Positions 1 through 8,615 of a DNA stretch of 64,000 bases are shown in pieces; within the stretch, counting starts at the first letter, position 1, and every line of letters begins with the position of its first letter. The DNA is from Streptomyces sp. ATexAB-D23. Its GTDB lineage: Bacteria; Actinomycetota; Actinomycetes; Streptomycetales; Streptomycetaceae. Below the pieces are notes generated by a model. That model was not told the DNA's origin, made no database searches, and was given only the letters and a program-made list of their open reading frames with translations. The position numbers and the translations under genes were made by a program. The DNA lies in NCBI RefSeq assembly GCF_000373645.1, contig NZ_KB892010.1:62001-126000 (forward strand), read 5' to 3'.

Positions 1-1025
1 TCAGCACCGCCATCCGGCTGCTGTCCGGCCGGGCGGCGATGGAGCGCCGATATGCCAAGGGGCTGCAGGAGCGCACCGACGACGAGGCGGCACCCGACGC
101 CGACCCGGACGTGAGCACGGACCGAATGGAATCCGTCGACGTCCGGGCCTTCGCCGCGCCCCCGGCGCACACCGAGGCCCGGGTCCACGACCCGGCCGGT
201 GCGCCGGAGCGCGCGCCCCGCAGACGGCGCGAACGGCCCGCCGAGCCCGCCGAGTCCGCCGCCCCGGGCCCCGCCCGGCGGCGCGTGCGCCCCGGCGGAA
301 TCGACGCGGAGCGCGCCCGGCGCGCACAGCGCCTCCAGGTCCTCGCGCGCCGTCGGCGCACCACCGTCGTCCTCTTCCTCGTCTTCACGCTCGGCGCGAT
401 CGTCGCGGCGGTCGGCGGCCTCCGCTTCCTGTGGGCCCCCGCCGTCCCGGCCGTCCTGCTCAGCGCGTACATCGCGCATCTGCGGGCGCACGAGCGGCGC
501 AGGTTCGCCTTCACCATGGACCAGCGCCGCGCCGAGGTGGCCGCCCAGCGGCTGCGCGAGAACCGCCCCCGCCGCCACCAGCCCGCCGCGCCGGCCCCCG
601 CCGACGCCGACGAGGACTCCGAGGCGCGCCACCCCGCCCCCGAACCCGCCCCCACGGTCTCCCCCCAGGAGGCCGGCCGCCGCGCCCTGGTCGAGCAGAC
701 GGACCACGCGGAGTGGGTGGACCAGCAGCGCGAGCGCGGCCCGGTCCAGGGCGACAGCTGGGAGCCCGTCCCGGTCCCCCTCCCCACCTACGTCACCGCC
801 CCGGTCGCCCCCCGCGCCACGGGCGGCGTCGAGGTCGGCAACCCGGAGACCTGGAGCGCGGCCCGCTCCAGCACCGCCGAGCCCGCCCAGGACACCGCGA
901 CGCCCCCGGCCGAACCGGCCCCACGCCGGCGCGCGCCCCAGTCCCGCCGCTCCCGCGACCGGGGCCGCACCCCGCTCTTCGACCAGTACGAGGACGGCGA
1001 CCGCCCCCGCGCCGCCAACGAGTGA
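1..1025 (+). CDS. glpR: GlpR-like (gephyrin-like molybdotransferase receptor) membrane protein, 5' truncated
   Basis: The reading frame is open from base 3 and runs off the left edge, so the true start lies outside the window. The first residues in view (STAIRLLSGRAAMERRYAK) match what I recall of the conserved N-terminal part of actinobacterial GlpR-type receptors. A hydrophobic stretch encoded at about 360-480 gives two closely spaced membrane segments. The rest is a long, disordered, Pro/Ala/Arg-rich cytoplasmic tail. The family is thought to bind a gephyrin-like molybdotransferase at the membrane. The name rests on the N-terminal motif and the tRNA-Ala that follows; no catalytic residues are expected. 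Confidence 0.75.
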   Translation, partial: STAIRLLSGRAAMERRYAKGLQERTDDEAAPDADPDVSTDRMESVDVRAFAAPPAHTEARVHDPAGAPERAPRRRRERPAEPAESAAPGPARRRVRPGGIDAERARRAQRLQVLARRRRTTVVLFLVFTLGAIVAAVGGLRFLWAPAVPAVLLSAYIAHLRAHERRRFAFTMDQRRAEVAAQRLRENRPRRHQPAAPAPADADEDSEARHPAPEPAPTVSPQEAGRRALVEQTDHAEWVDQQRERGPVQGDSWEPVPVPLPTYVTAPVAPRATGGVEVGNPETWSAARSSTAEPAQDTATPPAEPAPRRRAPQSRRSRDRGRTPLFDQYEDGDRPRAANE

Positions 1026-1123
1026 CCCGCCCGCCCGGCCCGCGGCGACACCGCCACAGCTGACCAGCGCGGAACGGATTTCCGAGCACCCCGTTGAGGG
1101 TGCTAGAGTTTCACTCGTTGCAA

Positions 1124-1197
1124 GGGCCTGTGGCGCAGTCTGGTAGCGCACCTCGTTCGCATCGAGGGGGTCTGGGGTTCAAATCCCCACAGGTCCA
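1124..1197 (+). tRNA. tRNA-Ala (anticodon CGC)
   Basis: The sequence folds as a full cloverleaf of 74 nt. The acceptor stem GGGCCTG pairs with CAGGTCC (one G-T pair). The anticodon stem CCTCG/CGAGG closes a 7-nt loop TTCGCAT with anticodon CGC, which reads GCG (Ala). The T arm contains GGTTCAAATCC. The 3' CCA is not encoded in full (ACCG follows). A strong terminator lies 12 nt downstream. Confidence 0.95.
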
Positions 1198-1209
1198 CCG
1201 CATCGCAAC

Positions 1210-1242
1210 AGAAAGCCCCGCCGGGAGACCGGCGGGGCTTTC
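1210..1242 (+). terminator. Intrinsic terminator of the tRNA-Ala transcript
   Basis: AGAAAGCCCCGCCGG pairs perfectly with CCGGCGGGGCTTTCT around a 3-nt loop. The T-rich end of the right arm replaces a separate U tract. It sits just after the tRNA. Confidence 0.85.
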
Positions 1243-1243
1243 T

Positions 1244-1624
1244 GCCGTTCCGGGGCTGCCCTCGCTCCTCGTCAGGACTCTTGTACGGGTCCGGAGTCCC
1301 GGTGACACGGCCGCGGGTGCTTCTCTTCCCTGGTTTCGGTCACGTGCTCGTGTCGGCATCCGTTTGAGGGTGATGGTGCGGTTATGCCGCGGCAGCCCTG
1401 TCCGCCGCATGATGATCGGCGGCGGCGCTGGTGGTTCGGCTGATGATGCTGATGAACCCGGTGGAGCCGCATCGCGCTGCCGACACATGTTCGTCCCCGG
1501 ATCCGGAAGAGGCCCCAGGCATCGGTGGATGCGTCCTGGTGGCCCGGAACGCGGCGGAGGCGGGCGGTGTCGTCGTCCCCGGCCGGAGAGCCGGGGGCGC
1601 TCTCACCATCACAGAGGAGCACGG
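1244..1624. other. Non-coding gap upstream of the urease operon
   Basis: No supported gene lies here. The stretch must hold the ure promoter, but no clear -35/-10 pair could be picked. A ribosome binding site AGAGGAG just precedes ureA. The junction next to a tRNA gene would suit an integration site, but no att-like repeat of the tRNA 3' end was noticed. Confidence 0.5.
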
Positions 1625-2011
1625 ATGCATCTGATTCCTTCGGAGCAGGAGAAGCTGCTGCTCAGCATGGCCGGGATGCTGGCCAGCTATCGCAAGGAGC
1701 GCGGCATCAAGCTGAACTACCCCGAGGCCGTGGCCTACATCAGTTGCTGGGTCATCGAGGAGGCACGGGCGGGCACTTACACCGTCGACCAGATGACGAG
1801 CGACGCCGGCGTTCCCCTGGACGAGCGGAAGGGGGACACCCAGGGCGAGGGCGAGAGCGTTCTGACGACCGCGGACGTCATGGACGGCGTGGCCGAGATG
1901 CTCGACATCCTCCAGATCGAGGCGACCTTCCCCGATGGCCGCAAGCTCGTCACCCTCTATGACCCGATCCGTGCCCCGAAGGCCGCGACGACGCCCGCCC
2001 CTATCCGCTGA
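1625..2011 (+). CDS. ureA: Urease gamma subunit
   Basis: This 128-residue protein is the structural gamma subunit of urease. It starts [12 protein letters not shown] and contains the family pattern with [13 protein letters not shown] and a C-terminal [17 protein letters not shown] 1625 is chosen because AGAGGAG lies 5-10 nt upstream and the protein then begins as gamma subunits do. The usual length is about 100 residues, so the C-terminus is modestly extended and the middle carries an acidic insert ([13 protein letters not shown]). It opens the operon and is followed 10 nt later by ureB. It should assemble with UreB and UreC in the cytoplasm. Confidence 0.95.
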   Translation: MHLIPSEQEKLLLSMAGMLASYRKERGIKLNYPEAVAYISCWVIEEARAGTYTVDQMTSDAGVPLDERKGDTQGEGESVLTTADVMDGVAEMLDILQIEATFPDGRKLVTLYDPIRAPKAATTPAPIR

Positions 2012-2021
2012 GGACGAACCC

Positions 2022-2615
2022 ATGCCCTACTTCCAGCCGCTGGCTGCGAATCCGTCGACGCCGGTGCCGGTCGTGTGTCCGTGCGCCGACCGGACACATG
2101 GTTGTGGCCAGGAGCCCGGAGTCCGGCCGCCCTCCGACCTGGACCCGGGCGAGGCCTGCTCACTTTCCCGGTACAAGGTCGGAGGAGTGTGGGTCAAGGA
2201 CCCGGCCGCGGAGCATGTGCTCAACTCCCGGGGCGGCAAGGGCACGGTCTACGTGGTCAATGTCGGTGACCGCGACATCCAGGTCGGTTCGCACTTCCAC
2301 CTGGCCGATGTCAACGAGGACCTGTTGTTCTTCACCGATCTGGAGAGCGCGACGGAGGCGGAGACCGTTCTGACCGATCCCCGGCGCGTGCGGGCCGAGC
2401 AGATCGCCGCGGCCCGCGCGCTGGCGTACGACCGGTCGAAGACGCCGGGGAAGGCACCTTGGGGGTGCCGGCTCGACATCGCTCCGGGGGACTCGATGCG
2501 GTTCAGCCCCGAGAACGCGCCCAGCGATGCGATCGAGGTCGTGCCGATCGGTGGACGGCGCCGTGTTCCGGGCCTGAGGAAGGGCAAAGGGCCCGACGAC
2601 GTCGCCCTCGACTGA
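2022..2615 (+). CDS. ureB: Urease beta subunit, extended and divergent
   Basis: The core beta-subunit signature is present: a V-x-NVGDRDIQVGSHFHLADVN-type stretch at about residues 84-102, then RLDIAPGDSMRF, and a terminal VVPIGGRRRVPGL. The protein is 197 residues, nearly twice the usual ~100. About 80 extra residues precede the core, and a charged insert of about 40 residues (from DLESATEAE to TPGKAPWGC) interrupts it. ATG 2022 has GAGGAC upstream and lies 10 nt after ureA. The N-terminal extension has several Cys/His residues (CPCADRTHGCG), which could bind metal; that is inference. It is structural and non-catalytic in known ureases. Confidence 0.9.
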   Translation: MPYFQPLAANPSTPVPVVCPCADRTHGCGQEPGVRPPSDLDPGEACSLSRYKVGGVWVKDPAAEHVLNSRGGKGTVYVVNVGDRDIQVGSHFHLADVNEDLLFFTDLESATEAETVLTDPRRVRAEQIAAARALAYDRSKTPGKAPWGCRLDIAPGDSMRFSPENAPSDAIEVVPIGGRRRVPGLRKGKGPDDVALD

Positions 2616-2647
2616 CCGGGCCTCGTACATCCAGCTGGAGGAATGCA

Positions 2648-4522
2648 ATGGCGAACATCACCCGCGCGCAGTACGCGAAGTCCTACGGCCCGACCGTGGG
2701 CGACCAGGTCCGCCTGGGCGACACCAGCCTCTGGATCGAGGTCACCGAGGACCTGACGTTCGGTGGTGACGAGGCGATCTTCGGCGGCGGGAAGACCATC
2801 CGCGAGTCGATGCTGCAGGGGACGACCACGAGTGCGGAGGGCGCCCCCGACACCGTGATCACCAATGTGATCATTCTGGATGTCGAACCCGCGCTGGAGC
2901 GGGGAAACGCCCATTCCATCGTGCGTGCCGACGTCGGAATCAGGGGCGGCAAGGTCGTCGCGGTCGGAAAGGCCGGCAACAGCGATGTCATGGACGGGGT
3001 CACTCCGGGGCTGGAGATCGGTTCCTCCACGGACGTGATCTCCGGCGAGGGCAAGATCCTCACCGCCGGAGCCGTCGACACGCATGTCCACTACATCTCC
3101 CCCTCGGCGGTGCTGGAGGCCCTGTCCACCGGGACCACCACGCTGATCGGCGGCGGTGTGGGCCCCTCGGAAGGGTCCAAGGCAACCACGGTGACGCCCG
3201 GACCTCAGCACCTGGTGAACCTGCACCGCAGCTTCGACGACCTGCCGGTCAACGTGATGCTGCTGGGCAAGGGCAACACCGTCAGCAAGGACGGCCTGGA
3301 CGAGCAGGCGCTCGCGGGGGCCGGCGGGTACAAGGTCCACGAGGACTGGGGCGCCACCCCGGCAGCGCTGGACGCGGCGTTGAGGGCCGGGGAGGAGTGG
3401 GGTCTTCAGGTCACCCTGCACGCCGACTCCCTGAACGAGTCCGGCTTCGTCGAAACCACCCTCGACGCCATCGACGGGCGCGGAGTCCACGTCTTCCACG
3501 CCGAGGGCGCCGGCGGCGGGCACGCCCCGGACATCCTGAAGGTGGCCGCCGAGCCGAACGTCCTGCCCGCGTCGACGAACCCGACGCTGCCGTACACCGT
3601 GAACACGCTGGCCGAGCACATCGACATGCTGGCCTCGGCCCACCACCTCGATCTGAGCAACGAGAACGATCAGGCGTTCGCCGACTCCCGCATCCGCTCC
3701 ACGACCATGTTCGCCGAGGACGTGCTGCACGACATGGGTGCCATGTCCATCACCTCCTCCGACGCCCAGGCCATGGGCCGCATCGGGGAGGTCGTGACCC
3801 GTACCTGGCAGGTCGCCCACGTCATGAAGGAGTGGAGCCACCTGACCTTCAAGGACGCGAACTTCTTCTACGGGGCCGACCGGGGACGGGGCGACAACGC
3901 CCGTGCGCTGCGGTACGTGGCCAAGTACACGATCAATCCCGCCATCGCCCACGGCATCGACGCGTACGCCGGCTCGGTGAAGGCGGGCAAGCTGGCGGAC
4001 CTCGTGCTGTGGGACCCGCGGTTCTTCGCCGTGCGGCCGGAAGTGGTCATCAAGGGCGGCGCCATGGTGGTCGGCAACCTCGGCGATCCCAACGGCTCGG
4101 TCTCGACCCCGCAGCCGACGCTCCTGCGCCCGGCGATGGCCGCCGCCATCGCCGCCCACCTGTCCTACTCGTTCGTCTCGGACGCGGTGCTCAACCCTCC
4201 CCCGGACTCCGACCCCTACGACGGAGTGAAGGGCAAGGGTGTGTTCAAGGACTCCCTGGCGACCACCCTCGGCCTGCGGCGTGAACTGAGGGGCGCCAAG
4301 CCCGTCAAGGACGTCGGCAAGGCGGACATGATCTTCAACGACGGGCGGTACGGCATCGACATCGACCCGAGCACGTTCAAGATCGCGGTGCAGATCCCAC
4401 GGGTCGACCCCGCGGCGGGACACAACCTCACCCGGCACAGGAGCCTGAGCGACTACTGGTACCTCGACCAGCCGAAACCGCCGAGGAGCCTGCCCCTCAC
4501 CCAGCGATACATGCTGTTCTGA
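2648..4522 (+). CDS. ureC: Urease alpha (catalytic) subunit lacking the flap cysteine
   Basis: This 624-residue protein is the nickel-containing subunit that hydrolyses urea to ammonia and carbamate. Expected ligands are all visible: H146 and H148 (DTHVH), carbamylated K229 (GYKVHEDWG), H258 (LHADSLNE), H284 (FHAEGAGGGHAPD) and D372 (SSDAQAMGR). The flap motif usually written MVCHHLD reads ASAHHLD, so the flap cysteine is Ala331. The following His pair is intact. The protein ends QRYMLF as in the family, and is about 50 residues longer than usual. ATG 2648 follows GGAGG. In the Klebsiella enzyme a Cys-to-Ala change at this position is known to leave substantial activity, so function is plausible. 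Confidence 0.95.
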   Translation: MANITRAQYAKSYGPTVGDQVRLGDTSLWIEVTEDLTFGGDEAIFGGGKTIRESMLQGTTTSAEGAPDTVITNVIILDVEPALERGNAHSIVRADVGIRGGKVVAVGKAGNSDVMDGVTPGLEIGSSTDVISGEGKILTAGAVDTHVHYISPSAVLEALSTGTTTLIGGGVGPSEGSKATTVTPGPQHLVNLHRSFDDLPVNVMLLGKGNTVSKDGLDEQALAGAGGYKVHEDWGATPAALDAALRAGEEWGLQVTLHADSLNESGFVETTLDAIDGRGVHVFHAEGAGGGHAPDILKVAAEPNVLPASTNPTLPYTVNTLAEHIDMLASAHHLDLSNENDQAFADSRIRSTTMFAEDVLHDMGAMSITSSDAQAMGRIGEVVTRTWQVAHVMKEWSHLTFKDANFFYGADRGRGDNARALRYVAKYTINPAIAHGIDAYAGSVKAGKLADLVLWDPRFFAVRPEVVIKGGAMVVGNLGDPNGSVSTPQPTLLRPAMAAAIAAHLSYSFVSDAVLNPPPDSDPYDGVKGKGVFKDSLATTLGLRRELRGAKPVKDVGKADMIFNDGRYGIDIDPSTFKIAVQIPRVDPAAGHNLTRHRSLSDYWYLDQPKPPRSLPLTQRYMLF

Positions 4523-4530
4523 GGCGCCCC

Positions 4531-5184
4531 ATGAGCACTTCTCCGCTCCTGCTCGCCCTGCTGGGCGACGCCAGACTCCCGTCCGGAGGACATACGCAGT
4601 CCGCCGGTCTGGAGCCGGCGTTGCGGGCCGGTACGACGCCTGCCGAGGTGCCCGCGTACCTGCGCTCCCGTCTTCGTACCGTCACCCGCGTGGAGGCGGG
4701 CACCGCCGTCGTCGCGCGTGCGGTCGCGGAGGACGGCGGTGACCTGGCCGAGGTCGAGGCCGCCTGGGCCGCCCGGACCCCCAGCCGGGCGCTGAGGGCG
4801 AACGGGCGGCGTCTGGGGCGCGGATACCTGCGGGTCCTGCAGGCGCTCTGGCCCGGCCCCGTCGACGCCCGCGCACGCACCTGGTCCCGCCCGGTCGTCC
4901 TCGGCCTGCTCGCGCACCGCGCCGCGATGGACCCCGCCGACGTGGCCCGTCTCGTCGGGTACGACGACGCCCAGACCGTCACAGCGGCCCTGCTCAAGCT
5001 CGAACCGCAGGACCCCCTGCTCGTCGCGGCGTGGGTGAACGAACTCCTCCCCGACATCGACGAGATGGCCGATCAGGTCTCCCTCCTCCGCCTCCCGGAG
5101 CACATCCCCGCCCACGGCGCTCCCCTCATCGAGCGCTGGGCCGAGACCCACGACACCGCCACAGAGAGGCTCTTCAGTGCCTGA
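4531..5184 (+). CDS. ureF: Urease accessory protein UreF
   Basis: The 217-residue product opens [21 protein letters not shown], the UreF-family signature (cut here to the key part [11 protein letters not shown]). UreF acts with UreD and UreG to activate the apo-urease, controlling nickel and bicarbonate delivery. The gene follows ureC by 8 nt, and its end overlaps ureG by 8 nt, suggesting translational coupling. Length fits the family. Nothing is missing that I can see. Confidence 0.93.
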   Translation: MSTSPLLLALLGDARLPSGGHTQSAGLEPALRAGTTPAEVPAYLRSRLRTVTRVEAGTAVVARAVAEDGGDLAEVEAAWAARTPSRALRANGRRLGRGYLRVLQALWPGPVDARARTWSRPVVLGLLAHRAAMDPADVARLVGYDDAQTVTAALLKLEPQDPLLVAAWVNELLPDIDEMADQVSLLRLPEHIPAHGAPLIERWAETHDTATERLFSA

Positions 5185-5953
5185 GAACGCCACCGCCCCC
5201 ACCCGTGCCATGCGCCTGGGCGTCGCCGGGCCCGTCGGCACCGGCAAGAGCTCGCTCATCGCGACGCTGTGCCAGGCCCTCTCCGGGGAACTGAGCCTGG
5301 GCGTCATCACGAACGACATCTACACCGACGAGGACGCGCGCTTCCTCAGGAGCGCCGGAGTGCTGGACCCCGAACGCATCCGCCCGGTCGAGACGGGCGC
5401 CTGCCCCCACACGGCAATCCGCGACGACGTGACGGCCAATCTGCTGGCGGCCGAGGACCTGGAGGCCGACTTCGGCCCACTGGACCTGGTCATCATCGAA
5501 TCCGGCGGCGACAACCTCACCGCGACCTTCTCCCCCGCACTGGTGGACGCCCAACTGTTCGTCCTGGACGTCGCCGGCGGCGGTGACGTCGTACGGAAAG
5601 GGGGCCCCGGCATCGCTCGCGCCGACCTGCTCGTGATCAACAAGACCGACCTGGGCGAGCATGTGGGCGTGGACGTCGAGCGCATGACACGCGAGGGGCG
5701 TGACGCCCGGCAGGGTTCCCCCGTGGTCGCGCTCTCCCGGCACGACGAGGCGTCCGTCCGACTGCTGACCTGCTGGGTCCGCGACACCCTCGCCCGCTAC
5801 CGCACCGGCGAGCACACCCCGGTCGACCCCGGCCCCATGGCACCGCACTTCCACGCGGGTCAGGACGGCGGGGAAACCCACACGCACACCCGGACCGACG
5901 GCACCACGCACACCCACGACCACGCTCCGGCGCATGCGGGGCAGCGCGCGTGA
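5177..5953 (+). CDS. ureG: Urease accessory GTPase UreG with C-terminal His-rich tail
   Basis: A P-loop GPVGTGKSS lies at residues 18-26. The metal-binding CPH motif is at residue 76 ([10 protein letters not shown]), and [12 protein letters not shown] gives the guanine-specificity motif. UreG hydrolyses GTP to drive nickel insertion. The GTG start at 5177 overlaps ureF. Most actinobacterial UreG proteins carry a His-rich N-terminus, but here the last ~35 residues are rich in His and Thr ([16 protein letters not shown]). As no ureE is present, this tail may store or deliver nickel (inference). It overlaps ureD by 4 nt (GTGA). Confidence 0.95.
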   Translation: MPENATAPTRAMRLGVAGPVGTGKSSLIATLCQALSGELSLGVITNDIYTDEDARFLRSAGVLDPERIRPVETGACPHTAIRDDVTANLLAAEDLEADFGPLDLVIIESGGDNLTATFSPALVDAQLFVLDVAGGGDVVRKGGPGIARADLLVINKTDLGEHVGVDVERMTREGRDARQGSPVVALSRHDEASVRLLTCWVRDTLARYRTGEHTPVDPGPMAPHFHAGQDGGETHTHTRTDGTTHTHDHAPAHAGQRA

Positions 5954-6720
5954 CCGGCCCGACCCGCCTGAGCGTCACCCCCGCGGGGAGCCGCAGCCGC
6001 GTCCACCGTACGACCGGGCACCTGACGGTGCGGATCATGGATCAGGACGCCCGTGGTGCCAGAGTGGGCCTGCTCGCCACCCAGGCGCTGCTGCTGTCCG
6101 GCGACGACGTCCGCATCGAAGTGGACGTCGCTCCCGGCGCGTGGCTGGACGTCGTGGAGTCGACCGGCACGGTCGCGTACGAAGGTGACGCGCCGTCTTC
6201 CTGGACGGTCCACGCGACGGTGGGCGACGGAGCGGTGCTGACCTGGGCGGGCAAGCCGTTCGTGGTCTCGGACGGGATCGCCACCCACCGGGACACCAGG
6301 ATCCGGCTGCACGGCACCGGCAGGATCCTGATGCAGGAGAAGATCGTCCTGGGGCGCGCAGGCCAGACGGGCGGGGACCTGACCACCTCCCTGTGCGCGA
6401 CCGACGACACAGGGCCGGTGCAGGTGGAGCACCTGGACCTGAGCAGGGGGACCCGCACGATGCCGGGCGTCCTCGGGAACCTTCGTTCCATGGACACGGT
6501 CACCGCTCTGGGATGGACACCCGAACCGCCCGGCAGGCCGGAGGCCGGCACCACCGGGCCCGGCGAGACCTACTTCCCTCTGGACCGGGCCGGTGGCGTA
6601 CTGCGCTGGGTCGGAATCGGCCGGTTCCGTGACCGCGTGTGCGACCCCACCTTCACCGCCTGGTGCGAGGACGCCATGCGAGGGACCCCGGCCGGGCAGC
6701 CTGTGGCCTCGTCGGCCTGA
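5950..6720 (+). CDS. ureD: Urease accessory protein UreD (UreH)
   Basis: The 256-residue protein has the UreD pattern of a beta-rich scaffold: [20 protein letters not shown], then a [12 protein letters not shown] stretch (key part STGTVAYEG) and an [13 protein letters not shown] motif. UreD binds apo-urease and recruits UreF and UreG. GTG 5950 overlaps the ureG stop. It is the last gene of the operon, and a strong hairpin follows at 6769. No ureE or nickel or urea transporter gene lies beside it. Confidence 0.9.
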   Translation: MTGPTRLSVTPAGSRSRVHRTTGHLTVRIMDQDARGARVGLLATQALLLSGDDVRIEVDVAPGAWLDVVESTGTVAYEGDAPSSWTVHATVGDGAVLTWAGKPFVVSDGIATHRDTRIRLHGTGRILMQEKIVLGRAGQTGGDLTTSLCATDDTGPVQVEHLDLSRGTRTMPGVLGNLRSMDTVTALGWTPEPPGRPEAGTTGPGETYFPLDRAGGVLRWVGIGRFRDRVCDPTFTAWCEDAMRGTPAGQPVASSA

Positions 6721-6768
6721 CGCCCCGGGCGGGCACCCGCCCTGCGCGTGGCCTTGCCCGGGGCCGTC

Positions 6769-6798
6769 CCCGGTGGGCGGTGCCGCCCGCCCACCGGG
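6769..6798. terminator. Bidirectional hairpin between ureD and a convergent glycosyltransferase gene
   Basis: CCCGGTGGGCGG (6769-6780) pairs with CCGCCCACCGGG (6787-6798) across a 6-nt loop. It sits between two convergent genes, so it may stop transcription from both sides. No U tract is present, which is common in high-GC hosts. Confidence 0.6.
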
Positions 6799-6811
6799 CT
6801 GCTCGCGAGGG

Positions 6812-8104
6812 CTACTTCCGCAGCGAGCGGTAGAAGTCCAGGGCCTCGTCCGGGAGCCACGGCATGTCTTCCTGGGGGGTCCATCCCGGGATGCCCAGGA
6901 CGTCGTCGTGCCAGGTGTTGGTGGTGTGGCGGATCTGTACGTAGTGGGCGTTGTTGAGGACGGTCTCCAGGTGGCCGCCCGCGGCGAGCACCCGGTCGAG
7001 GAAGGTCGTCTGCTCGAAGAAGGACAGGTCCGGGTAGCCCTCCGTGCTCTGCCAGGCCTTCTTCGTGTAGACCAGGGTGCCGCAGTGGATGCCGTTCTTG
7101 TGGTGCAGCCGCATCAGGCTGTTGGGCGCCGACCAGGTGCGCTGGGTGGGCAGGTGGTAGAAGGGCGCCCCTTCGAATGCCGTGATGGACGCGTTCCCCG
7201 CCAGGATGGGCGCCACCTGGGTGGCCATCCGGTTCGGGCCGTGCCAGTCGTCGTCGTCCCACTGGGAGAGGATCTCGCCGTGTGCGGCGTTCGCGCCGGC
7301 GTTCATCTTGGAGCCGATGGTGTTCTTTCCGTCGAGACGGAGGTAGCGGATCGAGTCGTTCTGCGGGACGAGGTGGTCCACGGGGGTCAGGCCGTCGTCG
7401 ACGACCAGGAGTTCCTTGGACCGGTACGTCTGCTCCATGAAGTACTTGATCGCCCGCTGGACGAAGTGCGGCCGGTCGGCGGTCGGCATGACGGCCGTGA
7501 CCAGGGGGCCGTCGGTGCGGGTCGCGGGGGTGGCGAGGCCCTCGAAGGCGCTCGCCGGGCGGGCGCACGGTGCCAGGCCGCCACGCGGCACGAACGCCCA
7601 GTCGCCCCCGCCCGGCCTGGCCCACAGACAGCCGCACGGCTCGGGGACGGTCCAGGGCCACCAGGAGACGTCACGCCTGGTGCCCAGGCTCTCCGTGGGG
7701 GTGTGCTGCGGAAGGTCGTACGGGGGCCAGAGCTCGGGGCGTACCTCGGCCTTCCCCTGGTGGCCCACCGCCATGGGGAGCGGTTCGCCGTCGTGGCCGC
7801 GTCGGTTCGACTCGGGGCGGCCCACCAGGAGGGAGACGGGGCCGGAGGCGCTGAGTTCCGCGGCGGCCTCGGTGACGGCGCGGGTGAGTTCCGCCTTGCC
7901 CCGCTCGCTCAAGCCGTGGACCGGTGCGTCCCCGGCGGCCGGGTCGGTCGCGACCGCCTCCAGGAGCTTGCCCGTCCGCAGCGCGAGCAGGGCGCTCTCG
8001 GCGGCAGGGGCGTTTGCACCGTGCCGGTCCATGGCCGCCGTGAACTCCGCAGCGGTGAGCGGTCCGTCACGGAAGAGGGCGAGGGCGCTGAACTCGTCAT
8101 GCAT
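6812..8104 (-). CDS. GT2-type glycosyltransferase with an N-terminal helical domain
   Basis: The 430-residue protein has two parts. Residues 1-90 are helical and end in a winged-helix-like phrase (GLSERGKAELTRAV), with no family I recognise. From about residue 185 a GT-A fold begins: TAVMPTADRPHFVQRAI, ELLVVDDG, and a nucleotide-sugar/metal motif SQWDDDDWHGP. The acceptor and donor are unknown. ATG 8104 is preceded by AAGGTTG, and gives a compact start at MHDEFSALALF. It is last in a six-gene minus-strand operon with another GT2 and an ABC exporter, so a role in modifying an exported product is likely. Confidence 0.75.
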   Translation of the reverse strand: MHDEFSALALFRDGPLTAAEFTAAMDRHGANAPAAESALLALRTGKLLEAVATDPAAGDAPVHGLSERGKAELTRAVTEAAAELSASGPVSLLVGRPESNRRGHDGEPLPMAVGHQGKAEVRPELWPPYDLPQHTPTESLGTRRDVSWWPWTVPEPCGCLWARPGGGDWAFVPRGGLAPCARPASAFEGLATPATRTDGPLVTAVMPTADRPHFVQRAIKYFMEQTYRSKELLVVDDGLTPVDHLVPQNDSIRYLRLDGKNTIGSKMNAGANAAHGEILSQWDDDDWHGPNRMATQVAPILAGNASITAFEGAPFYHLPTQRTWSAPNSLMRLHHKNGIHCGTLVYTKKAWQSTEGYPDLSFFEQTTFLDRVLAAGGHLETVLNNAHYVQIRHTTNTWHDDVLGIPGWTPQEDMPWLPDEALDFYRSLRK

Positions 8105-8187
8105 GGGACAACCTTTCGATGGATGCACGGTGTGTGACGGTGGTTCGGGGGCTGTGAGCGGGCGGGGGCACGTGACCTGGGCGGGAC

Positions 8188-8580
8188 TCAGTCGGTGTTG
8201 CCCGGCACGATGCGGTCCAGGCGGATGCGGAGCATCACCCGGGTGCTCTTGATCTCGGCGTCGTAGGGCTTGCCGCGGTACTTCTCGCTCAGTTCGTCTA
8301 TGTGGGCCCTGGCCCGGTCGCCGTGGATGATCTCCACGACCTCCCCGCGCCCCTCGACGTAGCGGTACGGGTCGGTCCGGTCGAACACCGTGACGGTCAC
8401 CCGGGGGTCGGCGACGACATTGCGGTATTTCCTGCGGTGCACCTCGGTGTTGACGACGAGGCACGACTCCTCGGCGTCGATCCACATGAGCTGGCTCTGC
8501 GGCCGGCCGTCGGGCATGAGCGTGCTGAGTACGGCGAAGTTCGGCTCCGAAGCCATTGCCTTGATGCGTTCCCAACTCAT
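8188..8580 (-). CDS. PPOX-class (probably F420-dependent) flavin-type oxidoreductase
   Basis: The 130-residue protein has the split-barrel pattern: FAVLSTLMPDGRPQSQLMW, then LVVNTEVHRRKYRNV and RVTVTVFDRTDPYRYVEGRG. This matches the short actinobacterial F420-dependent PPOX subfamily that reduces small unsaturated substrates or binds cofactor. Cofactor choice (F420, FMN or haem) cannot be read directly. ATG 8580 has a strong AGGAGG just upstream. It lies inside the exporter/glycosyltransferase operon, between a permease gene (36 nt away) and the GT2 gene. Confidence 0.8.
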   Translation of the reverse strand: MSWERIKAMASEPNFAVLSTLMPDGRPQSQLMWIDAEESCLVVNTEVHRRKYRNVVADPRVTVTVFDRTDPYRYVEGRGEVVEIIHGDRARAHIDELSEKYRGKPYDAEIKSTRVMLRIRLDRIVPGNTD

Positions 8581-8615
8581 CCGAGCCTCCTGGTGGATTG
8601 CTTTCCTGATCGCTT

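Noticed and set aside
2249..4438. 729-residue open frame on the minus strand opposite ureC
   Set aside because: It is antisense to a strongly conserved gene, is rich in Val/Gly/Arg/His as expected for complementary high-GC codons, and shows no domain.
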